Shown: positions 8,844 to 17,651 of the stretch, in pieces
Position numbering within the stretch: position 1 is the stretch's first letter
Layout of the letters: each line of letters starts with the position of its first letter
DNA from: Chloroflexota bacterium
GTDB lineage: Bacteria > Chloroflexota > Anaerolineae > Promineifilales > Promineifilaceae
DNA length: 53,736 bases
Reading direction: 5' to 3'
Assembly: GCA_013112725.1 (NCBI GenBank)
Contig: JABFFZ010000032.1
Span: 1-53,736, forward strand
Position numbers and translations under genes: made by a program
The notes under the pieces: generated by a model
Databases searched by the model: none
Told to the model about the DNA's origin: nothing
What the model saw: the letters and a program-made list of their open reading frames with translations, nothing else

Positions 8844-8937
8844 TTCATTTTCTTCCTTTTTTAGAAAAGCGTTTGGGCATGGGTTATGTGCCAGATCGAA
8901 CAATAAAATTGTTTTGTTGCCTGAATTTTTCTTGTTA

Positions 8938-8946
8938 ATCACCTCC
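8938..8946 (-). promoter_or_regulatory. Perfect anti-16S GGAGGTGAT in the leader, copy 1
   Basis: On the minus strand GGAGGTGAT, the exact complement of the usual 16S rRNA 3' end, lies 95 bases before the chosen ATG of the double binding-protein gene. The paralogous gene has the same nonamer at 21100-21108, 92 bases before its ATG. Neither is positioned for a conserved start. A standby ribosome site or a leader peptide would fit. Confidence 0.4.
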
Positions 8947-9007
8947 TTTGTACAGATAAAGAAGAGTCCATTATTGCAGGCGGTTTGGAAGATTATCTAA
9001 CCAGGTA

Positions 9008-10078
9008 TTAGCGGGCAAACGGCCGTAGCCGCCAGCTTGCCTTGAGTAACCGCCACCGGTGCGCCAGCCCGCGTGGTTCAAAAATCAAGAATAAGACCAA
9101 CGCCAAGCCAAAAAATAACGGCCGGAACGATGTGAGTAACTGGGCGGCCTGGGCGGGGAAAGTTTCGGCTAACGTGGCGCCCATCCATAGGGCCAGGTCC
9201 TCGACCAGAATGATAAAAATGGCCCCCAGGAACGGGCCAAGATTGGTGCCCAGGCCGCCAATAACCAGCATCCCTAAAAAGAGAACCGATTCTTCCAGAC
9301 CATAGCCAAACTGGGTACCCACACCACGCTGGCTAAATGCTCGTAGCGAACCGGCGAGCCCCGCGAAGAAGGCCGCCAGGAAGAACGCCCGTAGCTTGTA
9401 ATGGAACAGATTAACCCCCAGCAACTCGGCAGCCAGATCATTGTCACGCACAGACACAAAAGCCCGCCCCATGCGCGTGCGGGTGACGTTGATGGTTAAT
9501 ACGGTGGTAATGAGCATGACCCCCAGCGAAATGTAGACAAAATCAGACAGTTCACCAAAGCGATACTCTAAAAAGGTGACGACCGGTACTTCAATGAACC
9601 CGTTCGTGCCACCCAAATACGCTTCAAATTTGGGCTGGCGCGTCAACCAGGGGATGATGAATTGAGCAGCCAATGTGGCCATGGCCAGATAAAAGCCCTT
9701 CACCCGCAAGGAAGGCAGCCCAAATATCAAACCAACTAAACCAGCTATTAACCCGGCAAAGGGAATGGATAAATAAAACGGCAGCCCTAGCTCTTTGGCG
9801 CCCAACCCGGCGGCATACCCGCCTACCAGCATAAAAGCGGCTTGCCCCAGAGAAATTTGGCCGGTGTAACCGGTGAGCAAATTCAAGCCTTGCAGGGCGA
9901 CGACGGTATAAGCAATCTGGTTAAGGGTGGTGATGATGTAGGTGTTGCCCAGGCGTGGCAGGGTAAACAGCATAATCAACCCGGCAATGAGAACCCCCCA
10001 TTGCCATTTCTGCCGCACCAGCGACATATCCTGTTCATAACTGCGGTCAAAATCTCCGGCTGGTCGTAAAACGGCCAT
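9008..10078 (-). CDS. livM: LivM-type ABC transporter permease
   Basis: Membrane subunit of the HAAT importer, pairing with LivH. The 356 residues contain about nine or ten hydrophobic segments and the family stretches GYTGQISLGQAAFMLVGGY, LRVKGFYLAMATLAAQF, GRAFVSVRDNDLAAELLGVN (the ATPase-contact loop) and GGLGTNLGPFLGAIF. The first 28 residues before the first helix are charged and cytoplasmic. The start ATG at 10078 is 9 bases after the livH stop, so the genes are tightly linked. An ACGGCCGT site overlaps the last codons (9019-9026). Confidence 0.94.
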   Translation of the reverse strand: MAVLRPAGDFDRSYEQDMSLVRQKWQWGVLIAGLIMLFTLPRLGNTYIITTLNQIAYTVVALQGLNLLTGYTGQISLGQAAFMLVGGYAAGLGAKELGLPFYLSIPFAGLIAGLVGLIFGLPSLRVKGFYLAMATLAAQFIIPWLTRQPKFEAYLGGTNGFIEVPVVTFLEYRFGELSDFVYISLGVMLITTVLTINVTRTRMGRAFVSVRDNDLAAELLGVNLFHYKLRAFFLAAFFAGLAGSLRAFSQRGVGTQFGYGLEESVLFLGMLVIGGLGTNLGPFLGAIFIILVEDLALWMGATLAETFPAQAAQLLTSFRPLFFGLALVLFLIFEPRGLAHRWRLLKASWRLRPFAR

Positions 10079-10087
10079 AAAAATCTC

Positions 10088-11122
10088 CTAGATTCTCTCG
10101 ATTCTTTTTTGCCCAAATAAGCCTTCGGGCCGGATGAGCAGCACGATGAGGAGTAAGACGTAGGGGGCAATTTCGGCGGAGTTGCGCACTTCGACGATGG
10201 TGGAGGTTTGTACCAGGGCGACCGTGATGCCTACCAGTAGCCCACCCACAATCGCGCCCAGAAATGATTCCAGGCCGCCCAACAAAATGGCGGGGAAGGC
10301 GGCTAAAGCGACTGTAGACAAACTGAGACTGACGCCAGTAAGGGTGGCCAGCAGGATGCCGCCTAAAGTAGCAATGACGCCGGCAATGGCCCAGGACAGG
10401 CCAAATACGCGCGAGACTTTGATACCCACGCTCTGGGCCAGCTCATGATTTTCTGAGGTGGCGCGCATAGCCAGCCCGGTGCGGGTATAGTTGAAGAAGG
10501 CGACAAAAATGGCCGCCGCCAGAAGGGCGACAATGAAGGTGGCCAGACGGGCGTGCCCCAGTTGCAAGCGGTTGAGAAAGACAATGCTGACATCGTTAAT
10601 AGGCGCAATGGGAATGTTAAATACGTCGCTGGGGGAGAAAGGGGCGGGGAAGTTTCCTTTGGGGGTGACCCCAAAGAGGACGGTGGTCAGCCCTTGCATG
10701 ATCTGGGCCAGACCGAGGGTCATCAGGACGATGGCCAGGAGCGGTTGGCCGGTCATGGGGCGCAAAGCAAATCGTTCGATGAAGAAGCCAATGAAGACGG
10801 CGACGATCATACCGGCAATGATAGCTGCCCAGAGGGGCAGGCTGATAAGGGCGGTTTCGCCCACGCCGCCGGCAAACCACCAGACCAGGTAAGCGCCGAT
10901 CATCACCATGTGTCCGGCGGCGAAGTTGAAAACTTCGGAGGCTTTGTAGATGAGGACGATGCCTAGGGCGATAAGGGCCAATGTGCCGCCGTTGAGGATG
11001 CCATTGATGATTTGTTGGGGCACGAGAATCCAGTTGGTATACGGCCGTATTAACCACACCACCAACAGCGCCACTCCAATGGTCACAAACAGGTTCCGAA
11101 TTCGCTTTGTTCGTTTTTCCAT
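10088..11122 (-). CDS. livH: LivH-type ABC transporter permease
   Basis: Second membrane subunit of the HAAT importer. The sequence shows INGILNGGTLALIALGIVLIYKASEVFNFAAGHMVMIGAY early on and, later, RATSENHELAQSVGIKVSRVFGLSW, the EAA-like loop that contacts the ATPases, then GGLESFLGAIVGGLLVG. The start is set at the ATG at 11122 (MEKRTKRIRN) with AGGAAG upstream. A longer frame from 11191 would run through the hairpin sequence in front of the gene. About eight membrane segments, normal length near 344 residues. Confidence 0.93.
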   Translation of the reverse strand: MEKRTKRIRNLFVTIGVALLVVWLIRPYTNWILVPQQIINGILNGGTLALIALGIVLIYKASEVFNFAAGHMVMIGAYLVWWFAGGVGETALISLPLWAAIIAGMIVAVFIGFFIERFALRPMTGQPLLAIVLMTLGLAQIMQGLTTVLFGVTPKGNFPAPFSPSDVFNIPIAPINDVSIVFLNRLQLGHARLATFIVALLAAAIFVAFFNYTRTGLAMRATSENHELAQSVGIKVSRVFGLSWAIAGVIATLGGILLATLTGVSLSLSTVALAAFPAILLGGLESFLGAIVGGLLVGITVALVQTSTIVEVRNSAEIAPYVLLLIVLLIRPEGLFGQKRIERI

Positions 11123-11140
11123 ATGCTTCCTGTTAATGGC

Positions 11141-11182
11141 GGCTGGTGGCTGGTGGCTGGTACAAACCACCAGCCGCCAGCC
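11141..11182. terminator. Word-iterated hairpin between acyl-CoA ligase gene and livH
   Basis: The left arm is the word GGCTGGT repeated (11141-11161) and the right arm its C-rich complement (11166-11182), giving about 15 pairs of 17. It overlaps the region just after the ligase stop at 11184. No T run follows. It belongs to a set of similar arrays made of reiterated words at gene ends in this window. Confidence 0.55.
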
Positions 11183-11183
11183 A

Positions 11184-13148
11184 CTACCCACCCGCTACAC
11201 TCAACACCTGTACCTGCGTTTCAATAAACCCTTCGCTGCCATCTTGATATTTGACCGGAGCGCGCACGGTGACGGCGGTACGGCCGTCGTACATGGCCGA
11301 CACAATTTCCCCATACCGCTCCATCAGCACATTGCGGCGCAGTTTGCGGCTGCGGGTCATCTCCGCTTCGTCGGCGTCAAACTCCTTGTGCATCAGCACA
11401 AAGCGGCGAATCCGCGCCCCTTCCGGCAGCGATTTATTCACGTCGGTCACTGCCTCCTGAATCAGGCTGTATACTTGCGGCCGTTGCGACAGGTCTACAA
11501 AGGTGGTGTAACCGATGCCCTGCTTTTCCGCCCAATGTCCCACATTCTCAAAATCAATGATAATCAGTGCCGAGACAAATTCATGCTCGGCGCTGCCAAT
11601 GGTCATGGCGTCGCGGATGTAGGGGCTGAATTTTAGCCGCCCTTCAATGAATTGCGGCGAAAACAGTTCGCCGTTGGCCAGGCGAATCATGTTTTTCACC
11701 CGATCTTGGAAGATGACGTGCCCGTCCTCATCAATATAACCGGCATCACCAGTCTTGAACCAGCGACGGCCGTCGGCATCCACCATAATATCCCGCGCCG
11801 TCGCCTCTGGGTCCTTGTAATAGCCCTTCATCACCGTTGGCCCGCATATTTGCAACTCCCCCTCTTCCGACACCCGCACTTCCACACTGGGATTGGGCAC
11901 CCCCACGCTGGCAAACTTGATGTCCCCATCCCGATGTTGCGTCGCCCCACCGGTCACCTCGGTAGAGCCATAAATCTGCTTCAGATTGATCCCCATCGCA
12001 TGAAAGAAACGAATATGATCCGGACTAAGCGTGGCTCCGGCTGTATAGGCGCTGCGCAATCGTGACAACCCCAATTGCCCTCGCAGTGGGCGGAAAACCA
12101 TCCAATCCCCCAACTTATACCCCAGTTGCAGCCCCAGCCCCGGCTTTTCCCGGTTCAGTTTCTTATCAGCCATCTGATAGCCCACCGGCAAAAACCAGCC
12201 ATACAATTTACGGTTAAACCAGGTGGCGTCCTTCATCCGCACCTGGACTGTTCCCACCAGATTCTCCCATAGACGCGCACTGTAAAATAGATTTTCGGGC
12301 GCAATCTCGCGCACATTTTCGCGCACCGTTTCCGGCGCTTCCGGAAAATTCATGATCATGCCCGAATAACAGTGCGGTACAATGCCAAAGGCCGGTTCCG
12401 CAATCCAGCCCATGGGCATAAAACTCACATGATTATCGGTTTCATAACGGGGATCAATAGCAAAAGCTGTTGTGGCCGCGGACAGGAGGTTGGTGTGGCT
12501 GAGCATCACCCCTTTGGGCAGGCCGGTAGTGCCCGATGTATAACAAATTAAAGCGGTATCCCCCCCCTGCCCCAGGGCTACCTCTGTTTCAAAACGTCCT
12601 GGCTCTTTCAGGTCTAATTCTCGCCCCAATGCCTGCACTTCGGCAAAAGAGATTAACCAATCATCTTCATAATTCCACATGCCCCGGTCATCCCAATAGA
12701 TGACCTTTTTCAGTCGGGGCGCTTTTTCTTTCAGATCCAGCAGTTTGTCCACCTGTTCCTGATTTTGTGCCAGGGCAAAGGTGGCGTCGCTGTGGTTGAC
12801 GATATATTCGATTTCGCTGGGGATGGCGTCGGTATACAGCCCCACAACAGCTGCCCCCGCTGCCTGCATCCCCAGGAAGCCCCACAGATATTCCCGGTCA
12901 TTATCGCCAATGGAGCAGATGTGATCGCCTCGCTGCAAACCAAGCGCTATCATGCCTAGCGCAAACGTTTTGACTTGTTCATACGAGTCCTGCCAGGAAA
13001 ATTCCCGCCAGATGCCCAACTCTTTTTGGCGCACGGCCACTCGCCCGGCGCCATAGGTCTGTGCCTGTTTCAAGAATATTTGCGGCAGTGTTTGCCCTGA
13101 TAATGATTGTTGAGAAACGGTTGGTTGGGAAATTGTCTGTTCGCTCAT
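11184..13148 (-). CDS. Long-chain-type acyl-CoA synthetase (AMP-binding)
   Basis: Adenylate-forming ligase that activates a carboxylic acid with ATP and CoA. The 654 residues show the P-loop TALICYTSGTTGLPKGVML, the KQIYGSTEVTGG acid-binding region, the hinge WFKTGDAGYIDEDGHVIF, and the A10-like region with DRVKNMIRLANGELFSPQFIE. The C-terminal domain ends AVTVRAPVKYQDGSEG. The ATG at 13148 (MSEQTISQP) is preferred over an upstream in-frame ATG at 13223, which would extend into the livG end region. Its place between livG and livH is common in operons that import and activate aromatic or branched acids. Confidence 0.9.
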   Translation of the reverse strand: MSEQTISQPTVSQQSLSGQTLPQIFLKQAQTYGAGRVAVRQKELGIWREFSWQDSYEQVKTFALGMIALGLQRGDHICSIGDNDREYLWGFLGMQAAGAAVVGLYTDAIPSEIEYIVNHSDATFALAQNQEQVDKLLDLKEKAPRLKKVIYWDDRGMWNYEDDWLISFAEVQALGRELDLKEPGRFETEVALGQGGDTALICYTSGTTGLPKGVMLSHTNLLSAATTAFAIDPRYETDNHVSFMPMGWIAEPAFGIVPHCYSGMIMNFPEAPETVRENVREIAPENLFYSARLWENLVGTVQVRMKDATWFNRKLYGWFLPVGYQMADKKLNREKPGLGLQLGYKLGDWMVFRPLRGQLGLSRLRSAYTAGATLSPDHIRFFHAMGINLKQIYGSTEVTGGATQHRDGDIKFASVGVPNPSVEVRVSEEGELQICGPTVMKGYYKDPEATARDIMVDADGRRWFKTGDAGYIDEDGHVIFQDRVKNMIRLANGELFSPQFIEGRLKFSPYIRDAMTIGSAEHEFVSALIIIDFENVGHWAEKQGIGYTTFVDLSQRPQVYSLIQEAVTDVNKSLPEGARIRRFVLMHKEFDADEAEMTRSRKLRRNVLMERYGEIVSAMYDGRTAVTVRAPVKYQDGSEGFIETQVQVLSVAGG

Positions 13149-13235
13149 GGCTCTTATGAAAACGATCTTTTCATCGGTGCATGTGTAGCACGATTTGGCA
13201 AATCGTGTTACATCACAACTCATTCCAGAACAGTT

Positions 13236-14009
13236 CTACTGTTCGCCCAAATACGCATGAATCACCCGCTCATCTTGTTTGATTTCGTCAGGTGTCCCTT
13301 CGGCAATTTTGACGCCAAAATCCAGAACCACCACCCGATGTGAAATATCCATCACCAGACCCATGTCGTGTTCGATCAAAACGATGGTCACTTTGCGCAG
13401 TTCGTGAATGTCCAGAATAAAGCGGGCCATATCCTCTTTTTCTTCCACATTCATACCCGCCATGGGTTCATCTAGCAGCAGCAGTTCTGGTTCCAGCGCC
13501 AGCGCCCGCCCCAATTCCACCCGTTTGCGCAAACCATACGGCAGCGCCCCCACCACTGCTTTGCGGATGTGGGCAATTTCCAGAAAATCTATGATCTCTT
13601 CTACCACTTCGCGGTGTTGTACTTCTTCACGGCGCGCCGGCCCCCAAAAAGCCATGCTTTGCAAACCGTTTTGTTTCATGTGAATATGGCGTGCCGCCAT
13701 CAAATTTTCCAGTGTACTTAAGCCGGTATATAGGGCGATATTCTGAAAGGTGCGGGCAATGCCCAGGGGAGCGATCTTGTGGGTGGGGGTTTTGGTTAGG
13801 TCTTGACTTTTGAAGAGGACTTGCCCTTCCTGTGGGCGATAAAATCCGCTGACACAATTGAGCATGGATGTTTTTCCAGCGCCATTGGGTCCAATGATGG
13901 CCCGAATTTCACCCTGGCGTACCCCAAAGCTAACATCTGATAAAGCAGCATTACCCCCGAATCTAAGTGAGACGTTTTGTACGGTCAGAAAATCGGCGTT
14001 TGTACTCAT
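13236..14009 (-). CDS. livG: LivG-type ABC transporter ATPase
   Basis: First ATPase of the HAAT importer and probably the first gene of this long operon. The 257 residues carry Walker A GPNGAGKT, the LivG-specific insert IARTFQNIALYTGLSTLENLMAARH, the signature region LPYGLRKRVELGRALALEPELLLLDEPMAGM (where LSYGxQR is usual) and the switch region IEHDMGLVMDISHRV. The C-terminal GTPDEIKQDERVIHAYLGE is typical. It is followed by the acyl-CoA ligase gene after 87 bases. Confidence 0.94.
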   Translation of the reverse strand: MSTNADFLTVQNVSLRFGGNAALSDVSFGVRQGEIRAIIGPNGAGKTSMLNCVSGFYRPQEGQVLFKSQDLTKTPTHKIAPLGIARTFQNIALYTGLSTLENLMAARHIHMKQNGLQSMAFWGPARREEVQHREVVEEIIDFLEIAHIRKAVVGALPYGLRKRVELGRALALEPELLLLDEPMAGMNVEEKEDMARFILDIHELRKVTIVLIEHDMGLVMDISHRVVVLDFGVKIAEGTPDEIKQDERVIHAYLGEQ

Positions 14010-14314
14010 AGGCCTGTGTCTATTGGGTATCAGGTTGTTCTTCTAACGAGCTATGAAAAAGTGTTTACTTGACAAGTGGTTGGTTTATACAGGGAAATTT
14101 TCTCTTCTCAGTATAAAAGTTACCATAAGCGCCAACTATCCGCAAATTTTTCATGACTGTTCAGTTCCTCTGGAAGCTTGACAAGTTTTTGCGCTTGAAT
14201 TGCGGCAACCGCCTCTGGTAATAAACTTGTCAAGTCTGTTAGTACCATTGCCATACAGAATGTGGCGGCATTTTTGTACAATGCGGTATACCATTTTGCA
14301 TGAGGTAAACGGTT
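14010..14314. other. Divergent intergenic region with a 12-bp inverted repeat
   Basis: This 305-base stretch separates livG (minus) from a lipoprotein gene (plus), so promoters for both should lie here. It holds a perfect inverted repeat, CTTGACAAGTTT (14177-14188) and AAACTTGTCAAG (14223-14234), around 34 bases. A further CTTGACAAGT occurs near 14068. These could be operator half-sites or a small hairpin element. The TTGTCAA core also occurs in the 88-bp repeat, but the rest of the sequence differs. I see no gene here. Confidence 0.5.
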
Positions 14315-14665
14315 ATGAACAAATTAAAGCTGTTGATATTGATTCTGTTGATGCTTTCCTTTTTAGCCGGATGTGAGCCTGAAGAGCAGCAAGGTGGGGG
14401 GAAGCTGCCGGATGGAGGTGTGGAACTGGTTGCTGATTTTGTGATGTCAGAGCGGTTTGATGAGTCGGGGGGGCGTATTGTCTATGTGGAGAATGCACCG
14501 GCGACAGAGTCAGGGGAAAAGCAATGGTGTGTGAATGTGCGGTATATTAATAGCCAGGGATTAAAAACAATTCCGCTTCTTGTAAGACAGCAGGGAGAGG
14601 CGTGGCGGCTGGAGCGGAATCCAGAAAGGGCTGTGTATGAGGAGTATGGTTGTGTGTGGCCGTAA
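14315..14665 (+). CDS. Small lipoprotein of unknown function
   Basis: A 116-residue protein with a clear lipoprotein signal: MNKLKL, a hydrophobic run of about 12 residues, and the lipobox LAGC with the modified Cys at about residue 20. The mature part has two further cysteines (WCVNVRY and YGCVWP) and a beta-rich look, possibly one small domain closed by a disulfide. A GAGGTA ribosome site precedes the ATG. The final 29 bases overlap a longer frame of the next gene. I do not recognise a family. Confidence 0.7.
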   Translation: MNKLKLLILILLMLSFLAGCEPEEQQGGGKLPDGGVELVADFVMSERFDESGGRIVYVENAPATESGEKQWCVNVRYINSQGLKTIPLLVRQQGEAWRLERNPERAVYEEYGCVWP

Positions 14666-14669
14666 TGCG

Positions 14670-15422
14670 GTGATTAAGGCAGTTGTTTTTGATTTGGGGG
14701 GGACGCTGATTGAGTATGCAGGGCCGTATGCCAGTTGGCCGGCCCTGGAAACGCCGGGTTTGCAATCGGCGTATGCCTACTGGCAGCAGCGGGGGTATGC
14801 GCTGCCGCTTTTTGCTGATTTTTGTGCAGTAGGTTTTTCGCTGCTGCCGCCCATGTGGCGGGCCGCCACGCGGCATGAGGCCAATTTGCGGGTGGTGGAT
14901 TTGTTGGCTATGGCGTTGGCGGAATTGGGGGTCACGGCCGTGACCGCCGCAGATATTGCCGCAGCAGCTATGCAATATGGGGCGGCCATTCAGGCTCAGG
15001 CAGAATTGACGCCGCAGGCGGTGGAAACGGTGGCGCAGGTGAAGGCGACCGGGTACCGGGTGGGGCTGGTCTCGAATACGATGTTTCCGGGGACGCTGCA
15101 CCGGGCGGATATGGATCGCTTTGGCTTGACGCCGTATTTTGATGCCATGGTGTTTTCGGCGGACGTGAATATGTGGAAACCGAATGCGGACCCGTTCCGG
15201 CAGGTGTTGGCGGGGTTGGGGGTGGATGCAGACACGGCCGTTTATATTGGAGACGACCCCGCCAGTGACGTAGTCGGCGGGCGCGCCGCCGGGATGCGCA
15301 CGGTGTACTATAAAGGGAATTCCCGTTTTACCACCCCGCCCGGCATCACCCCCCATGCCGAAATTGCCGAGCTTTCTGAACTGCTTCCCTTGCTGGCGCA
15401 GTGGGGGGATGGGAAACGGTAA
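14670..15422 (+). CDS. HAD-family hydrolase (phosphatase)
   Basis: HAD-superfamily hydrolase. Motif I is VVFDLGGTLIE with the nucleophile Asp, and Gly rather than Asp two residues later, as in several HAD subgroups. Motif II is VGLVSNT, motif III the Lys in MWKPNADPFRQVL, and motif IV YIGDDPASDVVGGRAAGM. A cap domain of about 110 residues lies between motifs I and II. I prefer the GTG at 14670, five bases after the lipoprotein stop and directly before the first strand. An ATG at 14637 would overlap that gene by 29 bases. The substrate is unknown. The region encoding the cap contains the 16-bp palindrome GGTCACGGCCGTGACC (14930-14945). Confidence 0.85.
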   Translation: MIKAVVFDLGGTLIEYAGPYASWPALETPGLQSAYAYWQQRGYALPLFADFCAVGFSLLPPMWRAATRHEANLRVVDLLAMALAELGVTAVTAADIAAAAMQYGAAIQAQAELTPQAVETVAQVKATGYRVGLVSNTMFPGTLHRADMDRFGLTPYFDAMVFSADVNMWKPNADPFRQVLAGLGVDADTAVYIGDDPASDVVGGRAAGMRTVYYKGNSRFTTPPGITPHAEIAELSELLPLLAQWGDGKR

Positions 15423-15487
15423 GCCACCAATTGCCGTTTATCGTGCCCGGTTGTATGGGGCAATAGCTTCATCGGCATACGGCCGTC

Positions 15488-16133
15488 CACATCAACCTGA
15501 GCACCCGGCGGGAACTGGCAGATTTGTTGATGGGGCAGGGGGATTTGGTTGGTCTCAGACAATGCTTATTATTGGACAAGGCAACCGCCAATGGTTGGGA
15601 ACACCTGACGGTCGTCGCTGGCGCTCTGGTTGTTGCCGGCGCAGTTGGATGAAGGGAAAGCGGCGGAAACGGCCGTGCGCCAGGCGCTGGCCCTGGCCGA
15701 ACCGGCCGGTTTGCTGCGTACATTGATAGACAGTGGCCCAATGGTGGGCGCACTGCTGGCCCGGCTGCCAGAGCAGGCAGACAACGTCCCCCCTTATCTG
15801 AACCGGTTGTTGGCCGCGTTTGCCACGCCGTCCATTCCGACCACTCAATCACCGGCCAACCGGCTGCTGCTAGAGCCACTCAGCGAACGCGAACTGGAGG
15901 TGCTGCGGCTGATGGCTGAGGGTTATTCCAACTGGCAGATTGCCGACAAACTCGTTTTCACCATCGCCACTGCCAAAAAACACGTCGAACACATCTATGG
16001 CAAACTGGGGGTTAGCAGTCGCACGCAAGCAATCGCCCGTGCCCACGATTTAGATTTGATTTATCTTAATGATTGTCGTGTGCTGTCGCCGACCGTTGCT
16101 AGAATCTCAGATCAAGCAAGAAGTTCAACTTAA
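15488..16133 (+). pseudogene. Remnant of a MalT/LAL-type LuxR transcriptional regulator
   Basis: Two adjoining frames carry parts of one protein. The first reads HINLSTRRELADLLMGQGDL and on through ANGWEHLTVVAGA to a stop near 15650. The second reads LPAQLDEGKAAETAVRQALA, LLRTLIDSGPMVGALLARL, and a complete LuxR-type helix-turn-helix (LSERELEVLRLMAEGYSN, KKHVEHIYGKLGVSSRTQA). This is the end of the helical-repeat region and the DNA-binding domain of a large ATP-dependent LuxR regulator, normally about 900 residues. The ATPase part is absent and there is a frameshift near 15630. The 167-residue second frame might still be translated as a free DNA-binding domain. Confidence 0.7.
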
Positions 16134-16152
16134 GCAAAGGCAGCGATCGGCT

Positions 16153-17613
16153 ATGACGACACACTCTCTCATTATCGGCGCGGGTATTGGCGGGTTGACC
16201 ACCGCGGCTTTGTTATTACAGGCCGGACAGCGGGTGACGGTGCTGGAGGCGCACGTTTATCCGGGTGGCTGCGCCGGTACGTTTTTTCACAAAGGTTTCC
16301 GCTTTGACGCCGGGGCCACGCTGGCCGGCGGTTTTGCGCCGGGCGGCCCCCATGCCCGGTTAGCGGACATGTTGGACCTGACCTGGCCTGTTTCCCCGGT
16401 TGATCCGGCGTGGGTGGTGCATTTGCCAGACGGCCGTACCATCACCCAATGGGCCGACGCCGCCCGCTGGCAGGCGGAACGGCGGGCCATCTTTCCCCAG
16501 GCGGAATCATTTTGGCGCACCCAGGAGAAATTGGCGGCTGTTTCCTGGGATGTGTCGTCACGGCCGTTTCCCTGGCCGCCCCAATCACCGGCTAATTGGC
16601 TGACGCTGGCGCGGGCGCTGCGCCCACAGACCTTGCGGGCATTCCCTTATTTGTGGCGCACCATCGGCCAGATTGCGCCCATAGATGATCCGCTTTTCCG
16701 TGCTTTTTTGGATGCGCAACTTCTCATTTCGGCACAAACCACCAGCCAGGATGCCCATGCCCTGTATGGCAGCGCTGCTTTGGATTTACCCCGGCGGGGC
16801 GTGAACCATGTGCGGGGTGGCATGGGCGCGCTGGCGGAGACTCTGGTGGTGTGGATTCGCCAGCATGGGGGCGATGTGCATTTTCGGCAGCAGGTGGAAC
16901 GGATTGTGGTGGAGAAGGGGCGGGCTACGGCCGTGACCACCCGCAAAGGCCATCACTTCACTGCCGATCATATCATTGCCAATGTCACTCCCTGGGGACT
17001 GTCCAAATTGTTAGGTGAGGCGGCTCCCCACGCCTTACAGCAAGAAACGCAGCAGCGCCCGCCAACCTGGGGCGCTTTCACGCTCTATCTGGGGCTGGAT
17101 GAGCGCCAACTACCACCGGACATGGCCACGCATCATCAGGTGATTGTGGACCACACACGGCCGTTGGGTGAAGGTAACAGCGTCTTCATTTCATTGTCTG
17201 AACCGGGAGATGTGGCCCGCGCCCCGGCGGGAATGCGGGCGGCTACCTTGTCTACACACACGGCCGTGACCCCCTGGCAGCACCTTCGTCACGCCGAATC
17301 CCCCGCCGCTTATTGTGAACGGCGCGAGGAATACATGAACCGGCTGTTGGCAGCGGCGGAACGTGCCATTCCCGGTATCCGCCGGGCTGTGCGGCTCAGT
17401 TTGCCGGGCACACCGGTCACGTTTGCGTTTTATACACGACGGCCGTTGGGCATGGTGGGCGGCTTTCCCCAGACCTCACTCTTTCAGGCGCGCGGCCCGG
17501 CAACGGGCATTCCCAATCTGTGGCTGGTGGGTGATTCCATCTTCCCCGGCCAATCCACAGCGGGGGTCACATTGGGGGGAATGCGGGTGGCGAATACGAT
17601 ATTGAGGTATTGA
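16153..17613 (+). CDS. CrtI-type FAD-dependent oxidoreductase (carotenoid desaturase-like)
   Basis: Flavin enzyme of the phytoene desaturase/carotenoid isomerase group. The 485 residues open with the FAD-binding motif LIIGAGIGGLTTAALLLQAG and VTVLEAHVYPGGCAGTFFHKG, and close with the second FAD signature LWLVGDSIFPGQSTAGVTLGGMRVAN. The ATG at 16153 is chosen because the dinucleotide fold begins at once; the frame upstream overlaps the regulator remnant. No other carotenoid gene is next to it, so the substrate is open. It lies at the end of a plus-strand run and meets the xylose-type permease gene tail to tail. Confidence 0.85.
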   Translation: MTTHSLIIGAGIGGLTTAALLLQAGQRVTVLEAHVYPGGCAGTFFHKGFRFDAGATLAGGFAPGGPHARLADMLDLTWPVSPVDPAWVVHLPDGRTITQWADAARWQAERRAIFPQAESFWRTQEKLAAVSWDVSSRPFPWPPQSPANWLTLARALRPQTLRAFPYLWRTIGQIAPIDDPLFRAFLDAQLLISAQTTSQDAHALYGSAALDLPRRGVNHVRGGMGALAETLVVWIRQHGGDVHFRQQVERIVVEKGRATAVTTRKGHHFTADHIIANVTPWGLSKLLGEAAPHALQQETQQRPPTWGAFTLYLGLDERQLPPDMATHHQVIVDHTRPLGEGNSVFISLSEPGDVARAPAGMRAATLSTHTAVTPWQHLRHAESPAAYCERREEYMNRLLAAAERAIPGIRRAVRLSLPGTPVTFAFYTRRPLGMVGGFPQTSLFQARGPATGIPNLWLVGDSIFPGQSTAGVTLGGMRVANTILRY

Positions 17614-17651
17614 GGCATTGCCAATATCTCAATACCCCAATATCGTTTTTT
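17597..17651. terminator. Bidirectional terminator between convergent genes
   Basis: Left arm 17597-17615 and right arm 17627-17645 pair over about 17 of 19 positions, with an 11-base loop, and a T6 run follows at 17646-17651. The left arm overlaps the stop codon of the oxidoreductase gene, and the facing permease gene ends at 17650. The T run suits termination of plus-strand transcription. Confidence 0.75.

Noticed and set aside
14177..14234. Inverted repeat considered as a third copy of the 88-bp element
   Set aside because: Only the TTGTCAA core is shared; the arms and spacer differ, so I describe it separately.
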